A DNA stretch of 64,000 nucleotides from Vesta saturnalis (Eukaryota > Arthropoda > Insecta > Coleoptera > Lampyridae): contig JARFJB010000534.1 in assembly GCA_036346205.1 (NCBI GenBank), positions 5,555,001 to 5,619,000 of the forward strand. The letters run 5' to 3'. This document shows positions 1-10,670 of this stretch, piece after piece. How positions within the stretch are numbered: position 1 is the stretch's first letter; every line of letters starts with the position of its first letter. A model generated the notes under the pieces. The model saw only the letters and a list, made by a program, of their open reading frames with translations. It ran no database searches and was not told where the DNA came from. Both the position numbers and the translations under genes were made by a program.

Positions 1-2100
1 TAAATTTTAATAACAAAATAATAATTTTTGCACACAATTACTGACATTTCCACTTGTAAATTATTCAATTGCACTAATTAAGTTATTACAAAAGGAAAAA
101 CAGTACAAGTCGAGTGAACTCTTTCCCAACCGTCTTAAAAAGGAAAACAAGCGTACCTTATAAATTATTCATTTGAAAAATTAAACTTCTTTCAAGTATG
201 CAGACTTTACGCGAGAAAAATCTTTTTTTATTTCATTTCACAACTACTTTTATTTTATTGTTATGACTTTCTTCTTGGTGCTAAAATTTTATATCTTTCG
301 AATAATCAACTGATTACAAACTTTCACGCAAAATTACGTGTAAATATCTATAATAAAAGTTTTATCTATTAAAAATTCATATTTTTGAAAATGCGCAACC
401 ATTTTTCATTCTAATTAGAAAATCCTTTAAATAAAATTCGCTTGCTAAAAGTAACTCTTTAACTTTTATTATGCTCAAATTAGAAAGTTGTCAGAACAAT
501 ACAACAACGGTAATGTAAAAATTTGTGTGCGAACTTTTAAAAGCTTTGATCTCCTAAGCCCTTTATATACTTCCTTAAACTTGAAATTACAAACTTTTTA
601 AGTAACTCAATTTCAGCAGTAGAATATCATGTCATGTTACATTAATAATTAATAGATTAATCAAGGCTTCTGTATATTTCAGCTTCATACTCACTATTAC
701 TGATGAATATAGGAAGACTAATAATTGTATTATTTAATTAAATCAACTTATACAAAATTATTAAACTAGCTCATGATGAATCGATAGTAATTGAATTTTA
801 AAAATAATGTTCATAAATCGCGAGGGGCTTGGCTAGTCTCTTCGTGAATTATTTTTCTCCAAGAAGAAATCAAACTGCAGGAAATGAAACACTCCTGCAA
901 ACGCAGGAAATGGACTAAAAACCCCTCACCTCAACCTTTATCTTGACTTGAAAATGTTTCTATGTCTTTCATCTTTATTCGAACTTTTCAAATAATAGAT
1001 ATATTTTTTTATTACTACACAATCGTTTTGAAAATCCCACTCCAATGAAGCATTGATGAAAATTGCAACTGTAATACTCAAATTTATAAAACTATAAATG
1101 GAGTTTCAACGAGTTCTAATACAGCTTATCTAAACCGCTTTAACGAAAGAGATTAACATTTATAACTAACCGTATCCAACTTTTATAAGACTAATTAAAT
1201 TGTACTGGATTGTATGAAAACTGGTTTACTGAAAGCTATTTCCGTATTCCAATTATGAATTTCAGAACACCCCCTAATAACCCTTTTTAGACAAATCCAC
1301 TTTATACTACCATGCCCACAATACTCATTATTACAGCTTGATAATTTCGTTAGTTTAATTAGCGATACACAATTTTGATAACGAATTGATCAGAGTGCTT
1401 CGAATATTTTTATGTGAGTAAACTTAATTACTTTAATAGTAAATTTTACAAGACAAATTAATGGGACACCTTTAATGAAGTGATGTCTTAACGTGTACGG
1501 ATTAATTAAGTTTGGGACGTATTTGAAAGGTTAAATTAAAGCGTGAGATAATTTATAACTTTTTGTTTACGTAATTCAACGACGTTTCGGTATTAGGATT
1601 ATTTATAATTTTCGAAGTTAAGGGTTTTGAACTCGTGACCTGCATTGAGAAAATATATGGTAACCTCCTGTTCCTGGTTATAAATTTTATAATAAATTTT
1701 GATATTGCCAGACAGTGACACTAATTCGGCTTTAGTGTCAAGACATCCCGCATTTCAGAGAATCAATAAGTCAAGATATTTATTATTATATCTTTAGAAA
1801 AACTGGTTGATGTGATACATACACCCGCATACTATATTTTTATTTTCTTGTACTTTAATTCTACTGGCTCTATTTTAGTGGTTAGTACATTTAACACAAA
1901 AAATTGGACTTTGTCTTATTTATTGTTTCCGATCAACGAACCGTAAGTAATTAATAAAGTAACTTAATTATGGCTTTGCACAATTACTTTTTTGGTTGCT
2001 TGTAAAATGGATTACTAGGACGAATTAAGTGGACATAACAATACAAATGAAGAATTTATATGAAATAGTGAAATTGGATCACAAACACGTAAAAGAAGAA
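1..2100. other. AT-rich spacer, no gene recognised
   Basis: I see no coding region, RNA gene or clear mobile element here. The stretch is AT-rich, with short stop-riddled frames on both strands. It probably represents intergenic or intronic host DNA or very old decayed repeats. Confidence 0.6.
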
Positions 2101-2193
2101 TATTTGTTTAACATAGTTAGCCTTTCTTTTGTGGATATTTAATCGTGTATTTTTGTATTTATGTGAATACAAATATTCACGTTTCGATAACAC
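2101..2193 (+). repeat. Left arm of a small inverted-repeat (MITE-like) element split by the pogo transposon
   Basis: The reverse complement of this arm matches 18003-18093. The shared core is GTGTTATCGAAACG followed by TGTATTCACATAAATACAAA. The arms lie 97 bp and 25 bp outside the two TA duplications of the pogo-like element, so pogo probably landed in the loop of a pre-existing fold-back element of roughly 300 bp. Similarity fades at the outer ends, and no target duplication could be defined for the fold-back itself. Confidence 0.6.
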
Positions 2194-2289
2194 GTTTTTT
2201 TATCGTCCTCAATAGTAATAGTATATTTTAGAAATATTTAAGATATTTAAACAATTTTATGAAATTTGAAAACGCAAACTAAAGCATTT

Positions 2290-2315
2290 TAGAGGAAGCC
2301 GGGGTACATTCGGAC
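2290..2315 (+). repeat. Left TIR and TA duplication of a pogo-like transposon
   Basis: After TA at 2290-2291, the sequence GAGGAAGCCGGGG then ACATTCGGAC matches the reverse complement of the right end at 17953-17976 at 20 of 24 positions. A TA duplication is expected for the Tc1/mariner/pogo superfamily. Related GGAC/GTCC motifs recur subterminally at about 2325-2335, 5303-5315 and 17756-17795, as transposase binding sites often do. Confidence 0.75.
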
Positions 2316-2384
2316 ATGAGGCACATACGGACAGTTCAAATTTATCGCTTAAAATAGTTGTTACAGAGCGCTTAGTCACATTAA

Positions 2385-5024
2385 GGGGCTACACTACCTT
2401 AAAACATGAAAAGAAAAAATTATTTTTAGTATAAAATATTTGGGAGTATAGAAGTACGTGTTTGAGAGTTCCCTAAAAAAATAATTATAAAATTATTTTT
2501 ATAACAGGAGCTTCAGAATAGTTGGATAAACGTTGAAAATCAAGAAATTTTCTACATTCACAACATGTTTTCTTTTGTATTACCAGCTATGAAATTGATA
2601 ATACTGAAACAACATGCAGTTCACTACGTCCTGTTGGTTTTATATTTTAAAAAATGTTATTGTTAAAAATGTTATAACATTTGTAAAACACGAAGTACTT
2701 CGAAGCGTGCTATTGTAGCCCCTTTTAAAAAATTATAAGTATTCTGGACAACAGGATACAGTTATTATAATGAATAATATAAAATGACTATAAACAATCA
2801 AAAAAATATATGGATAATTAAGATGGGAAAGTAATTGTATTAACAAATACGCCCTTCACAGGTTCACGCCTAACAATTCCGGCAGTAACCAATAGGAATT
2901 AAGGTACCTATACAAGATAAATGTGCATTATATAGTAAGCAGCCCTAATAACGCTAGACCTGACAATTTTAAAATGTACAAGAATGACTCATGTGTATAA
3001 AATGCAATCGATGTACTCAAAGAAAAATAGCAAACGGCTATTTAAAAAATTTGTTAATTAAACCTATAGTTAGCGGAAATTCCTCATTAAATGACATCCG
3101 CTACACTGTAAGATTAAGTTCTTAAGTACAAAGGATTAAAATGCATACATTACAGGTTTATTGTTATGCGTAAACCCATTAGTAATTTAGAAAGAGAGTA
3201 GGTATACTTTGAATTTACCTATTTAAGGTCCTTCTTTTTGGATTTATGTTTATTTTGTATCATCAGTGTGTAGTGTGTATTCGTTCCTAGAGTTTCATAG
3301 TATTCAAGATGCCTAAAGCAAAACCGTCTTTGTCAAGACGCCGTAAGCGAACAAGCAGATCTAGAATAATAAAAAACTTGTATAATAAATCGTAAGTATA
3401 GATACTGATTTTTTATCCTATTATTCTTTAAAAAATTAAGATTTTCATCTATTGTAGGAGTTGTTTTCCTAAACATATTTTGTTTTGTTATAGCAAAAAC
3501 TATGTTGGATCTAATAAAACAAGAAGTGTTGAGAATGACGTTAATGGCATTGTTGAGTGAGTAATTTTATTTTATTACAATAGAAAAAATAGAGCTTTTG
3601 TATTGTTTGTAGATCGTATGTTAAAAAAATTTTATTGTCTTACAATTTCCTAAATATATTCCTTATTTATTACAGGGAACACGATATTGAGCCTCAAATT
3701 GCTAACAGCGGCAACGATAATAGCTTGGTTCAGTAAGTGATGTATTGTTATTATAATACTGTGCATACTAAACTCCTTACTTTTCAGTATCGAGTATTTA
3801 CCACCCCTTGAGATGGAAGTTGATGCAAACCCACCGTTAACTCTTAATGACATAATACAAGGGAGAAGAATAGTTGATTTGGCATATGTACTCCGATATG
3901 AAAATGTTGCTAATCATAAGTACAAATGTACAATGGGATCAATGAAAATTCAAAAGGAAGTGAAACTAGGACTATTCGAAATTTACCATATGGAAGGGAC
4001 GTAAATACATCATCTATTTTATACGGTGGAACAAATGAGCGTTTAGCTAAGGAGTTATATATCTCAAAGATGGGAACAGACATATTAGAGTGCGGATTGT
4101 TTCTAGACACAGAACATTACTTTTTAGGAGCAAGTCCCGATGGGTTAATTAGTGACGATGGCATTGTAGAAATTAAGTGTTTGCACAATATGAAGGGGAA
4201 AAAATTGTTGGACCCATATTTGGAAGAAAATGGATCACTGACGGCGGCAATACAATGTTTGTTTCAGATTAAAAAGAAACCATTTTTACCAAGTTCATGG
4301 TCAACTAAATATAAGCAGGAGAAATTTCTGCGACTTTATCATATATTGCGAAACAGACTTTTCTATTGAAAGAATTTACAGGGATGAAGAGTTATGGAAT
4401 AAGACCATGCTACCAAAATTAAACAGATTTTATATGGATTGCATTCTACCGGAAATAATTGACCCAAGAATCTGTAGAAATATGCGAATACGAGATCCCA
4501 AATGAGTATTACATACAATATAAATTCAATTGCTGCTCGATATTGCACTTTTTCATACATTTTTTTATGTATATTATATTTTTTTTCTATAGTTACTAGT
4601 GTAATTTCAACTCATTAGATTTCCGTTAAATAGAAATTAATACTTAGGTATATACTTTGTAATAATTTTATTTTATGTATTGTCCTGTAAGTGGAATTAT
4701 TCTGTTAGTCAATAAATATTATAACTATATTTAATTTGATAATAATTGAACTAATTATTAATGTAACCTTTTGAAGCAAATATAAATATATCATTCTTTT
4801 ACGGTCCGAATGATTACCAATAATATTATATTACAATAATATAAATTTAGTGAAAAGAATGTCAGGTACCTGACCTTAATCCTTCTTCAGGCGTTAAAAT
4901 AAACCACATTTCGTAAAGAACTTGTTTACATAAAATAAAAGGAGGAGCTTAAAGTAAACTGAAATTTTACTACTTTGTTTCCATCTGTTGTAAAATAAGT
5001 GTCTCTAGGAAGTAGCGAAGCCCC
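2385..5024 (+). mobile_element. TTAA-flanked DNA element (Kolobok-like?) carrying a YqaJ-type gene
   Basis: TTAA occurs immediately outside both ends (2381-2384 and 5025-5028). The termini GGGGCTACACTAC and, on the complement of the right end, GGGGCTTCGCTAC form a short imperfect TIR. TTAA duplications are known for Kolobok and piggyBac elements. The enclosed gene has a YqaJ-type exonuclease region and a GRRIVD-type N-terminal motif that I recall from insect proteins combining a Mutator-like transposase domain with YqaJ, so Kolobok-like is my best guess. An additional TGTAGCCCC motif lies inside at about 2715-2724. Because of an internal deletion, the copy is probably non-autonomous. Confidence 0.5.
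3309..4505 (+). pseudogene. Spliced YqaJ-exonuclease-containing transposon gene, internally deleted
   Basis: Four exons join in one frame: 3309-3391, 3494-3556, 3676-3732 and 3788 onward, each intron having GT..AG borders. The start is an ATG opening a basic N-terminus (MPKAKPSLSRRRKR). Exon 4 carries GRRIVDLAYV and CTMGSMK, then breaks near 3972 into the frame of a YqaJ/lambda-exonuclease-like domain. That domain shows RNLPYGRDVNT, ECGLFLD, the nuclease core GASPDGLI..DDGIVEIKC (D, then ExK) and the tail WNKTMLPKLNRFY...DPR. A second frameshift lies near 4340 and the stop is at 4503-4505. The middle part (probably the transposase domain) is missing. YqaJ nucleases trim DNA ends; a role in transposition is inferred, not shown. 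Confidence 0.65.
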
Positions 5025-5028
5025 TTAA

Positions 5029-5417
5029 AACGTTTTATTTTGGTGTCGTAGTAGCTCTGAAACTTTGGTACAGTTACGACTACAAGTTTGTTAATAAATT
5101 GAGTTTGCTCTTTTTTGTGCTGACAGGTAAATATTTTAAATCTTATTTCGAAAGCTTTTATATATTTTGCCACTGATGTTTTTTTAAAATCTATTTGGTA
5201 CATCGTCCAATAGTATAAATTGGGAATTCAGACATGTGGTTGATAGCTTTATAACCATAACCTAAGAAATTTATTCATGATTGTTTTTTATAAACTATTG
5301 CCGGAGCACTTTCGGACATGTGATATGGGGCAGATTGGGACTGTGCCCCGGTGTAATTGAACTTCAATGCTTTGAATTTATTTTTTAACAGGATGTACCT
5401 ATTTCTGTTTCTTCTAG
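5029..5417 (+). other. 5' region of the pogo-like element
   Basis: This stretch lies between the TTAA-flanked element and the start of pogo transposase homology. It contains TTTCGGACATG and GACTGTGCCCCGG, related to the pogo TIR, and ends in a pyrimidine-rich tract plus TAG at 5415-5417 that resembles a splice acceptor directly before the coding homology. Confidence 0.45.
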
Positions 5418-5418
5418 A

Positions 5419-5812
5419 TTGGTTCGCACTTACGAACAGAAAACTGAAAGAGTCAATATTTCATAAAATGCCATATAAGCTGCAATGTCGGATATAGTTA
5501 ATAATGGAATATCTGTTAGAGAGGCTGCTTCAGTACACTGTATTAAAAAGTCGACAGTCCAAGATCGCTTAAAAATATTTCGTAAAAAGCAAAAAAGGAT
5601 TCTAGAAATGATAGTGAAGAAGAAGGTGAACATCATATACTTAGTAAATATGCTGCAAGGAGTGTGTTTAACTCTCAAGAAGAGAGTGAACTAAAAGATT
5701 ATTTAATTCAGACTTCCATTCTGCATTTTGGGTTAACCTACAAGAACACTCGTACTTTAGCGTACGAATACGCTGTTAGAAAATACAGTGTAAAGTAGCC
5801 GACTGGTTTTTC
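5419..5812 (+). pseudogene. Pogo/Tigger-like transposase, N-terminal half
   Basis: Homology begins with VRTYEQKTER at 5422; an extra T appears to have spoiled the start codon (ATTGGTT for ATGGTT). Two in-frame stops follow, then the open stretch 5485-5694 with a pipsqueak-type helix-turn-helix: NNGISVREAASVHCIKKST then VQDRLK, the DNA-binding domain of this family. A frameshift near 5640 moves to ARSVFNSQEESEL and FGLTYKNTRTLAYEYAV. Recognisable coding ends at about 5812, where the BEL/Pao remnant begins. The catalytic half resumes at 16093. Confidence 0.75.
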
Positions 5813-6230
5813 TGACATTAGTTATTAACAATTTGAAGTTTGATAGTATGTATAGTTAATTTGTAAATCAGAACTATTTATATGTATTAAGCAGTCTGGT
5901 GACGCTAAATAATATACTTGATAAATCTGATAATTAAAATTGTGTATTGTTATTTGGACCTTAAATTTGGTGATATCTTCAATTTAAATTTCGTATGTCC
6001 ACTGATGGGAAGAAGTAGTTCTGAATAGTGAAACTTACTACATTGTACTGCTACTAGTAGCCAACAATTAACGATGAAGTACCATGATTGTCCCATTTGT
6101 AATGTACGTGACACTTCAAAGCTGATAAAGCCTAGTGGTTTATCCTGTGGCATCATTTTAATTGTGTCGATTTAAATAGGAAACAAGCTTAACTTGTTGG
6201 GTTTGTAATAAATGTAGCGGACTTGCATAT
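5812..6230 (+). other. Probable 5' LTR/leader remnant of BEL/Pao copy 1
   Basis: This is the non-coding stretch between the broken pogo frame and the BEL gag start. A TTTGGTGAT segment at about 5967-5975 resembles the primer-binding region often found just after a BEL LTR. I could not define LTR ends because the 3' LTR is absent. The open frame on the minus strand at 5950-6156 shows no recognisable protein. Confidence 0.35.
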
Positions 6231-6740
6231 ATGGCCTCTACTTCACAGGCTTCTGTTGCAATTCCTAATACCACAGCAATTCAAAAAACAACTTCTGTTT
6301 TCAATATCGAACAGTTAGCCCTTGGTGAAAGCTCAAATGTGAATTCAGAAAATCTGTTAACCGTTGTAAGGGGTCCGCAGTTAAATGCAAGTTCATTTAA
6401 GCATAGTATAGCTAGTTGTAGTTCGCAGAGAAGAAGGGAAGCTTTAAGAGCACAATTAAAGCTTGTAGAAGAAGAAGTGCTGAAAAAGGAACGGGAACTG
6501 ATACTAAACAAACAAAACCTTTTGACAGCTATTGACGACGATACCAGCGATATAGACAGCTGCATAATAACCAGCAAGGATGACTTACCAAAATTCACAT
6601 TTAATATAGATTCCGCATTTTCACCTTATGAAATAAGCGTTAGACAGTCAATTTCTAAACATCTGTCTACGCTTAGTGGCGGACCCGAAGATTGACCTAT
6701 CTTTATAAACTCATATGAGACGTCAACATCAATTTGCAAA
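6231..6740 (+). pseudogene. BEL/Pao gag, N-terminal part
   Basis: The ATG at 6231 opens a 154-codon frame with a Ser/Thr-rich start, then a charged helix (RRREALRAQLKLVEEEVLKK) typical of the coiled region before DUF1759 in BEL gag. The frame stops at TGA 6693-6695, where related gags usually have Trp (GGPED[W]P), and reads on as PIFINSYETSTSIC. It ends with codon AAA at 6738-6740, next to the Spy-like insertion. The continuation at 12561 (TTT codon, then ALHENLIRIQK) restores the family pattern CKF...ENLIR. Gag forms the retrotransposon particle. Confidence 0.75.
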
Positions 6741-7863
6741 GGACCAGGCAGCCGGCTTATGGAGAAATGGATTCCGGTTAATTTGCCTTAATTTTGGGAT
6801 GTTGAAGATATCGACTTCATGAACAATAGTGCCCATGGGCACAACTCAATCCTATGGCCAGTTTTCAATTTACAGGGTGATGAAGTTGAAAAATGGCCAT
6901 TTTTTAAAACGTATTAAAATGTACTTTTCATAATATATTAAGGATTTTTTGCTGTAATAGTATACTAATAACATCAAAAAATATTGCTTTGTGTAGAAAA
7001 AAATTGTGGATGCTGTGTATTCTACTTTACAGTAGGAATATGAAAATATAAATATTTGGTCTGAATTTACTTTAGTTGGGTTTATTATAACAAGATATAA
7101 AAACATTTTATACAGGGTGAGTTAAAAAGTTGATCGACTCTGCAGGTTATTTTTACTACAATTTTATATATTTTGTAATACAAGTCAGTAGTCGACATTG
7201 AACCATTTTCAAAAATATATAATTTGTAAATTAAATACAGGGTGATTCACAAGATATTTAAGGTAGAAAATTACGAAAATTGATTTTTTTTGCGAATCAC
7301 CCTGTAATTTAATATTTCCTCCGTTAATTTCTCTACTTTTTTCTTATTGTCTGTAATTTGAGTTTGTTAGTCCCCTATAAAAGTTTTGCGAAGTTACTAT
7401 GATCAGTTTTTTTATATTGACTTTGTGATGACAAGCGTGTCACAATGTATACGCGTATACCTGAGCTCATAAATGTTTTTATTTTATTTAATCATTCATG
7501 ATTTATGCCATTCTAACGTTATTTGTTTAAGGAAACAAATAATATGTAACATATAATATCAACGAATAATGTATTAATAGTGAGCCAAACCTCCGAAGAC
7601 GCAAATATTATTAGAGAGCCAAATATCCGAAGACGCAAATATTATTATGTTATTTATCTGCATACCTATCTGCAATCAGTTTGAAAAAGTTACTTATAGG
7701 TGTAATGTATGTAGATTATAAGTAATAAATATATTAACAAATATATGAACCAGTTTCCTTACCACCATAGAGGTAGAGTTCCCGGCGCTCTTTTTTTTTA
7801 GTGGTATCCCCAATAAGCCTAATCCACTTTAATCTGGGAAATGCAGGTCTATTGTAATGAAAC
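6741..7863 (+). repeat. Left long terminal inverted repeat of the Spy-like element
   Basis: About 1.1 kb matches the reverse complement of 11458-12560 almost throughout, visibly more than 90 percent. Differences include a doubled GAAGACGCAAATATTATTA segment near 7590-7645 that is single in the right arm. A roughly 40-bp piece with CACCCTGTAT at 12249-12289 is absent here. The arm includes shared smaller motifs with ACAGGGTG ends. Confidence 0.85.
7236..7306. repeat. Tiny ACAGGGTGATTC inverted-repeat unit, mirrored in the other arm
   Basis: The ends ACAGGGTGATTC and GAATCACCCTGT flank about 50 bp. The same unit occurs in mirror orientation in the right arm at about 11954-12026. A related single end, TACAGGGTGAGTT, lies at 7114. 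This looks like a very short MITE already present before the two arms became copies of each other. Confidence 0.55.
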
Positions 7864-7995
7864 ATACAAATATATAAAATACTTTAAGAAACGAATATAC
7901 TAACAAAAATAAGTACATGTGTAGAATTTAATCCAAGTCAAGAAAGAAGAAACAAACGAAATGGACTAAAGTTAGGTAGGCACTGAACATATTTA

Positions 7996-9959
7996 ATTTT
8001 CTACAATTTCTGGACCATGATCAATATTTTCTGGCAGCATATTTTCAGCTGCATCAGTAATTTTATTTAAGAGTTGAATAGATGGATATCTCATATTTTG
8101 TTCATATCTAGCATAACCCAAAAACCATAATACATTGGCCACATGAGAACATGTTCCTAAAGTTCTAGCTCCCGACTTGCAAGTACAATAATAGTGAAAT
8201 TATAAAGGTTGATGATCGACATTTTCGTCAATCGTAAAAGATATCTACAACATATATTTACAGATATTACGAAATCTGGAGTACACTCGGATTCGTATAA
8301 TGTTCGGATCCTCCACCAATTCGTCAAATTGAAGAATATTAGTTTCTTCTCTTTGAAGTTTGTCTTGAATATAACTTTTTGCCAAGTTTACATGATAAAT
8401 TCCAGTCAGATGCTTTAAATAGTGTAAATCTAAACGGGGGAACTCATGAGCGTGCAAGTGATTTAATAAAACCCACTGACCGTACCTTAAATGTAGATTT
8501 TCAGCTTCAACTCGTGCTTGCATAATATTTACTTCGTGCAAATTACCTAATATTTGTTCCGCCATTTGTATTGTACCGGGCATGGTTATTGGGGGATGGA
8601 ATTTATTAATAAGAGCTCCAGCTATCTGATAATATTCGTTTAAATTAGCAGCATGGTGTATCGAAATACTGTTCTTTAAAAACTTGAATATAGATTTCAA
8701 ATGTCCATTACGAGATTAGACTATCCAACGTGTGGTTGTAATATATCGAGCAAAATTAGCATCACGTGTTTCTAATTGAGTCTGTCCTCTCTGTCTATAA
8801 TTGCAATGTCCCCTTCTTGAAACCAAGCTCTCATTTCATTAATGTAATTGTTTAGTTCATACTGTAAAATAGTGGCATCATTGTTTCGGACGTCCGAAAA
8901 ATATGGTCCATTAATAGCCAGAATGTAACCATCGGGGGCGACTATCAATTCAGATTTTACCAAATGCTGCATTTTATAATAGCAGTACGATTGCCTAAGT
9001 ACTTTAAAATTAGAACTTTTTTCGAGTTTGTTATATGTGCAGTCTATATACACTATGGCTTTGGGAATGTCAGGATTAGGATTATACAGTTTGTTTGTAA
9101 ATCCAGAGACATGTCTGTCTATATAGTTGGCTCTGGTGATTGCGTTAAATCCTATATTATATGGTACAAATCGTTGCATTAGACATAACCGCACCTTATT
9201 AATAACTAAACTAGTTACTTGTCGAGAAGGATATTGAAATATAACTTTTAAAAAATTATCTGATAAACCGTGTCTCATTTTTAGGAGAAAAGTTGTTAAG
9301 TATTTTCTTGTTATATTTACACGATTTCCATCTTGTTCAAAAAAATTGCAGGTCTCATATAATTCGTTGAAATTATTTTTGGAAATCGATGTTAACGATT
9401 TAAATTCCTCTTCTGTAAAGTTATCTATATCTTCATAGGTTCGACCATTATTACTGGTAGCAGCTGTTCGAAGACACTGGAGAAATTGAAGTAGGTCATT
9501 TATTATGTATGGACGGTTAAGAGAACGTAATCCACCTTGTAACATGTTCGAAAGAGTTCCGTCTTCGTTCAGAGGATGCTGACATATTCGTACATAGTCA
9601 GGGCCAACTATGTTTGAAATAATAAATATATTTACCCTACACTAAATAGAGAGTCTCCGAATATTTTCATTGGCATTACATATCATGCAAGCGTTGGACT
9701 TAGCTGGAAAAAGTACGTTGATTCTGAGACAATTGGGATTATTTTCCATGGCTCTGATGTCTACCAATATAACTTGAAAACAATTAAAACATACCCTACT
9801 ATCTTTATCAATATTCAAAGGTGGTATTTCAAAAGCTTCACGTCTCAAAATTGCAAGTTCTTGGTGTAAAATGTTTTCTTCGTTATAGAGACGATTCATT
9901 TGTCGTCTATTATAATTTCTGTTACACACCTAACAGTTTGCTCCATTTGCAAAAGCCAT
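7996..9959 (-). pseudogene. Spy-like DDE transposase with SWIM zinc finger, inactivated
   Basis: Read from 9959 down, the start is MAFANGANC, then a TAG, then a Cys-rich N-terminal region (CFNCFQ, CMICN). A frame change near 9610-9650 leads to the DDE_4-type catalytic domain: VYIDCTY (first Asp), APDGYIL, GPYFSDVRNND (second Asp) and IDREDR (the usual DRGYRD). After a frameshift near 8775, RWIV*SRNGHLK shows TAA at the usual catalytic Glu codon. The C-terminus carries a SWIM-type finger, CTCKSGARTLG then CSHVANVLWFLGYAR, at about 8105-8190, ending at TAA near 7996. Such enzymes cut and paste their own element in the nucleus. At least four lesions make this copy dead. Confidence 0.75.
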
Positions 9960-10089
9960 AATTAACACTTAAACATAAAGTTTAACCAACGTAAAAATTA
10001 TTAATAAGAAACTGAACGAAACATTATATTAAATTATACTATATTTATTATATTACTTTTTACAACAATTTATTAGACAGTAGAAATAT

Positions 10090-10135
10090 TTAAACAAAAC
10101 ACTTGTTAATAAGAAACACAAGTGTTTTGTGCTAA
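10090..10135. repeat. Short perfect hairpin upstream of the Spy-like transposase
   Basis: CAAAACACTTGT and ACAAGTGTTTTG pair over 12 bp with an 8 to 9-base loop. It lies upstream of the minus-strand transposase start. It may be a promoter-side palindrome or simply part of the element; function unknown. Confidence 0.5.
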
Positions 10136-10389
10136 GAAATTATTTTTGACGGATACGTCAAAATAAGTAACAATTTGGTTTCACAGCCTACATGATCGTT
10201 CATTGCAGTTAGGTTTTTCAGTATAAATTCATGGTATTTCGAATGACTATAAGGTCATAGTTTTTAAAAATTAAAGAAAATGGAGATAGGAAAGTTAAGC
10301 TCTTTTTAGCCTTAGTCTACGTTACAGGGTTATACAGGGAAATACAGAGTTATACAGGAAAATTCAGTATGATAAAAATCGGTAATCCA

Positions 10390-10625
10390 AATTATCTCAG
10401 AATTAACGTACTTTTTCCAGCTAAATCCAATACTTGCATGATATGTTATGAAAATATTCGGAGGCTTTCTATTGAGTGTAGATATTTATTATTTCATAGT
10501 TGTCCCTGACTATGTACGAATGTGACAGCATCATCTTAACGAAGACGGAACTCTTTTGAACATGTTGCATGGTGGGTTACGTTCTCTTAACCGTCCATAT
10601 GTAATAAATGATCTACTTTAATTTC
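10390..10625 (+). pseudogene. Inverted partial copy of the Spy-like transposase N-terminal region
   Basis: This plus-strand fragment matches minus-strand 9741-9505: LRINVLFPAKSNTCMIC, then ENIRRLSIECR, DYVR and the NEDGTL region, and GGLRSLNRPY. It lies opposite in orientation to the main transposase, so the two form an internal inverted pair with a loop of about 650 bp. It ends about 45 bp before the fold-back MITE. It probably arose by a local inverted duplication or from a second, deleted copy. Confidence 0.7.
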
Positions 10626-10670
10626 TCTTGTTTTTGTTAGTATTCGTTCCTTAAAGTATTTGTTTTATAT

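Noticed and set aside
3926..4505. Phage- or bacteria-derived YqaJ recombination gene by recent transfer
   Set aside because: Introns, eukaryotic flanks and TTAA/TIR ends fit a eukaryotic transposon gene better.
6281..6598. Minus-strand 105-codon frame
   Set aside because: Shadow of the BEL gag coding frame on the plus strand.
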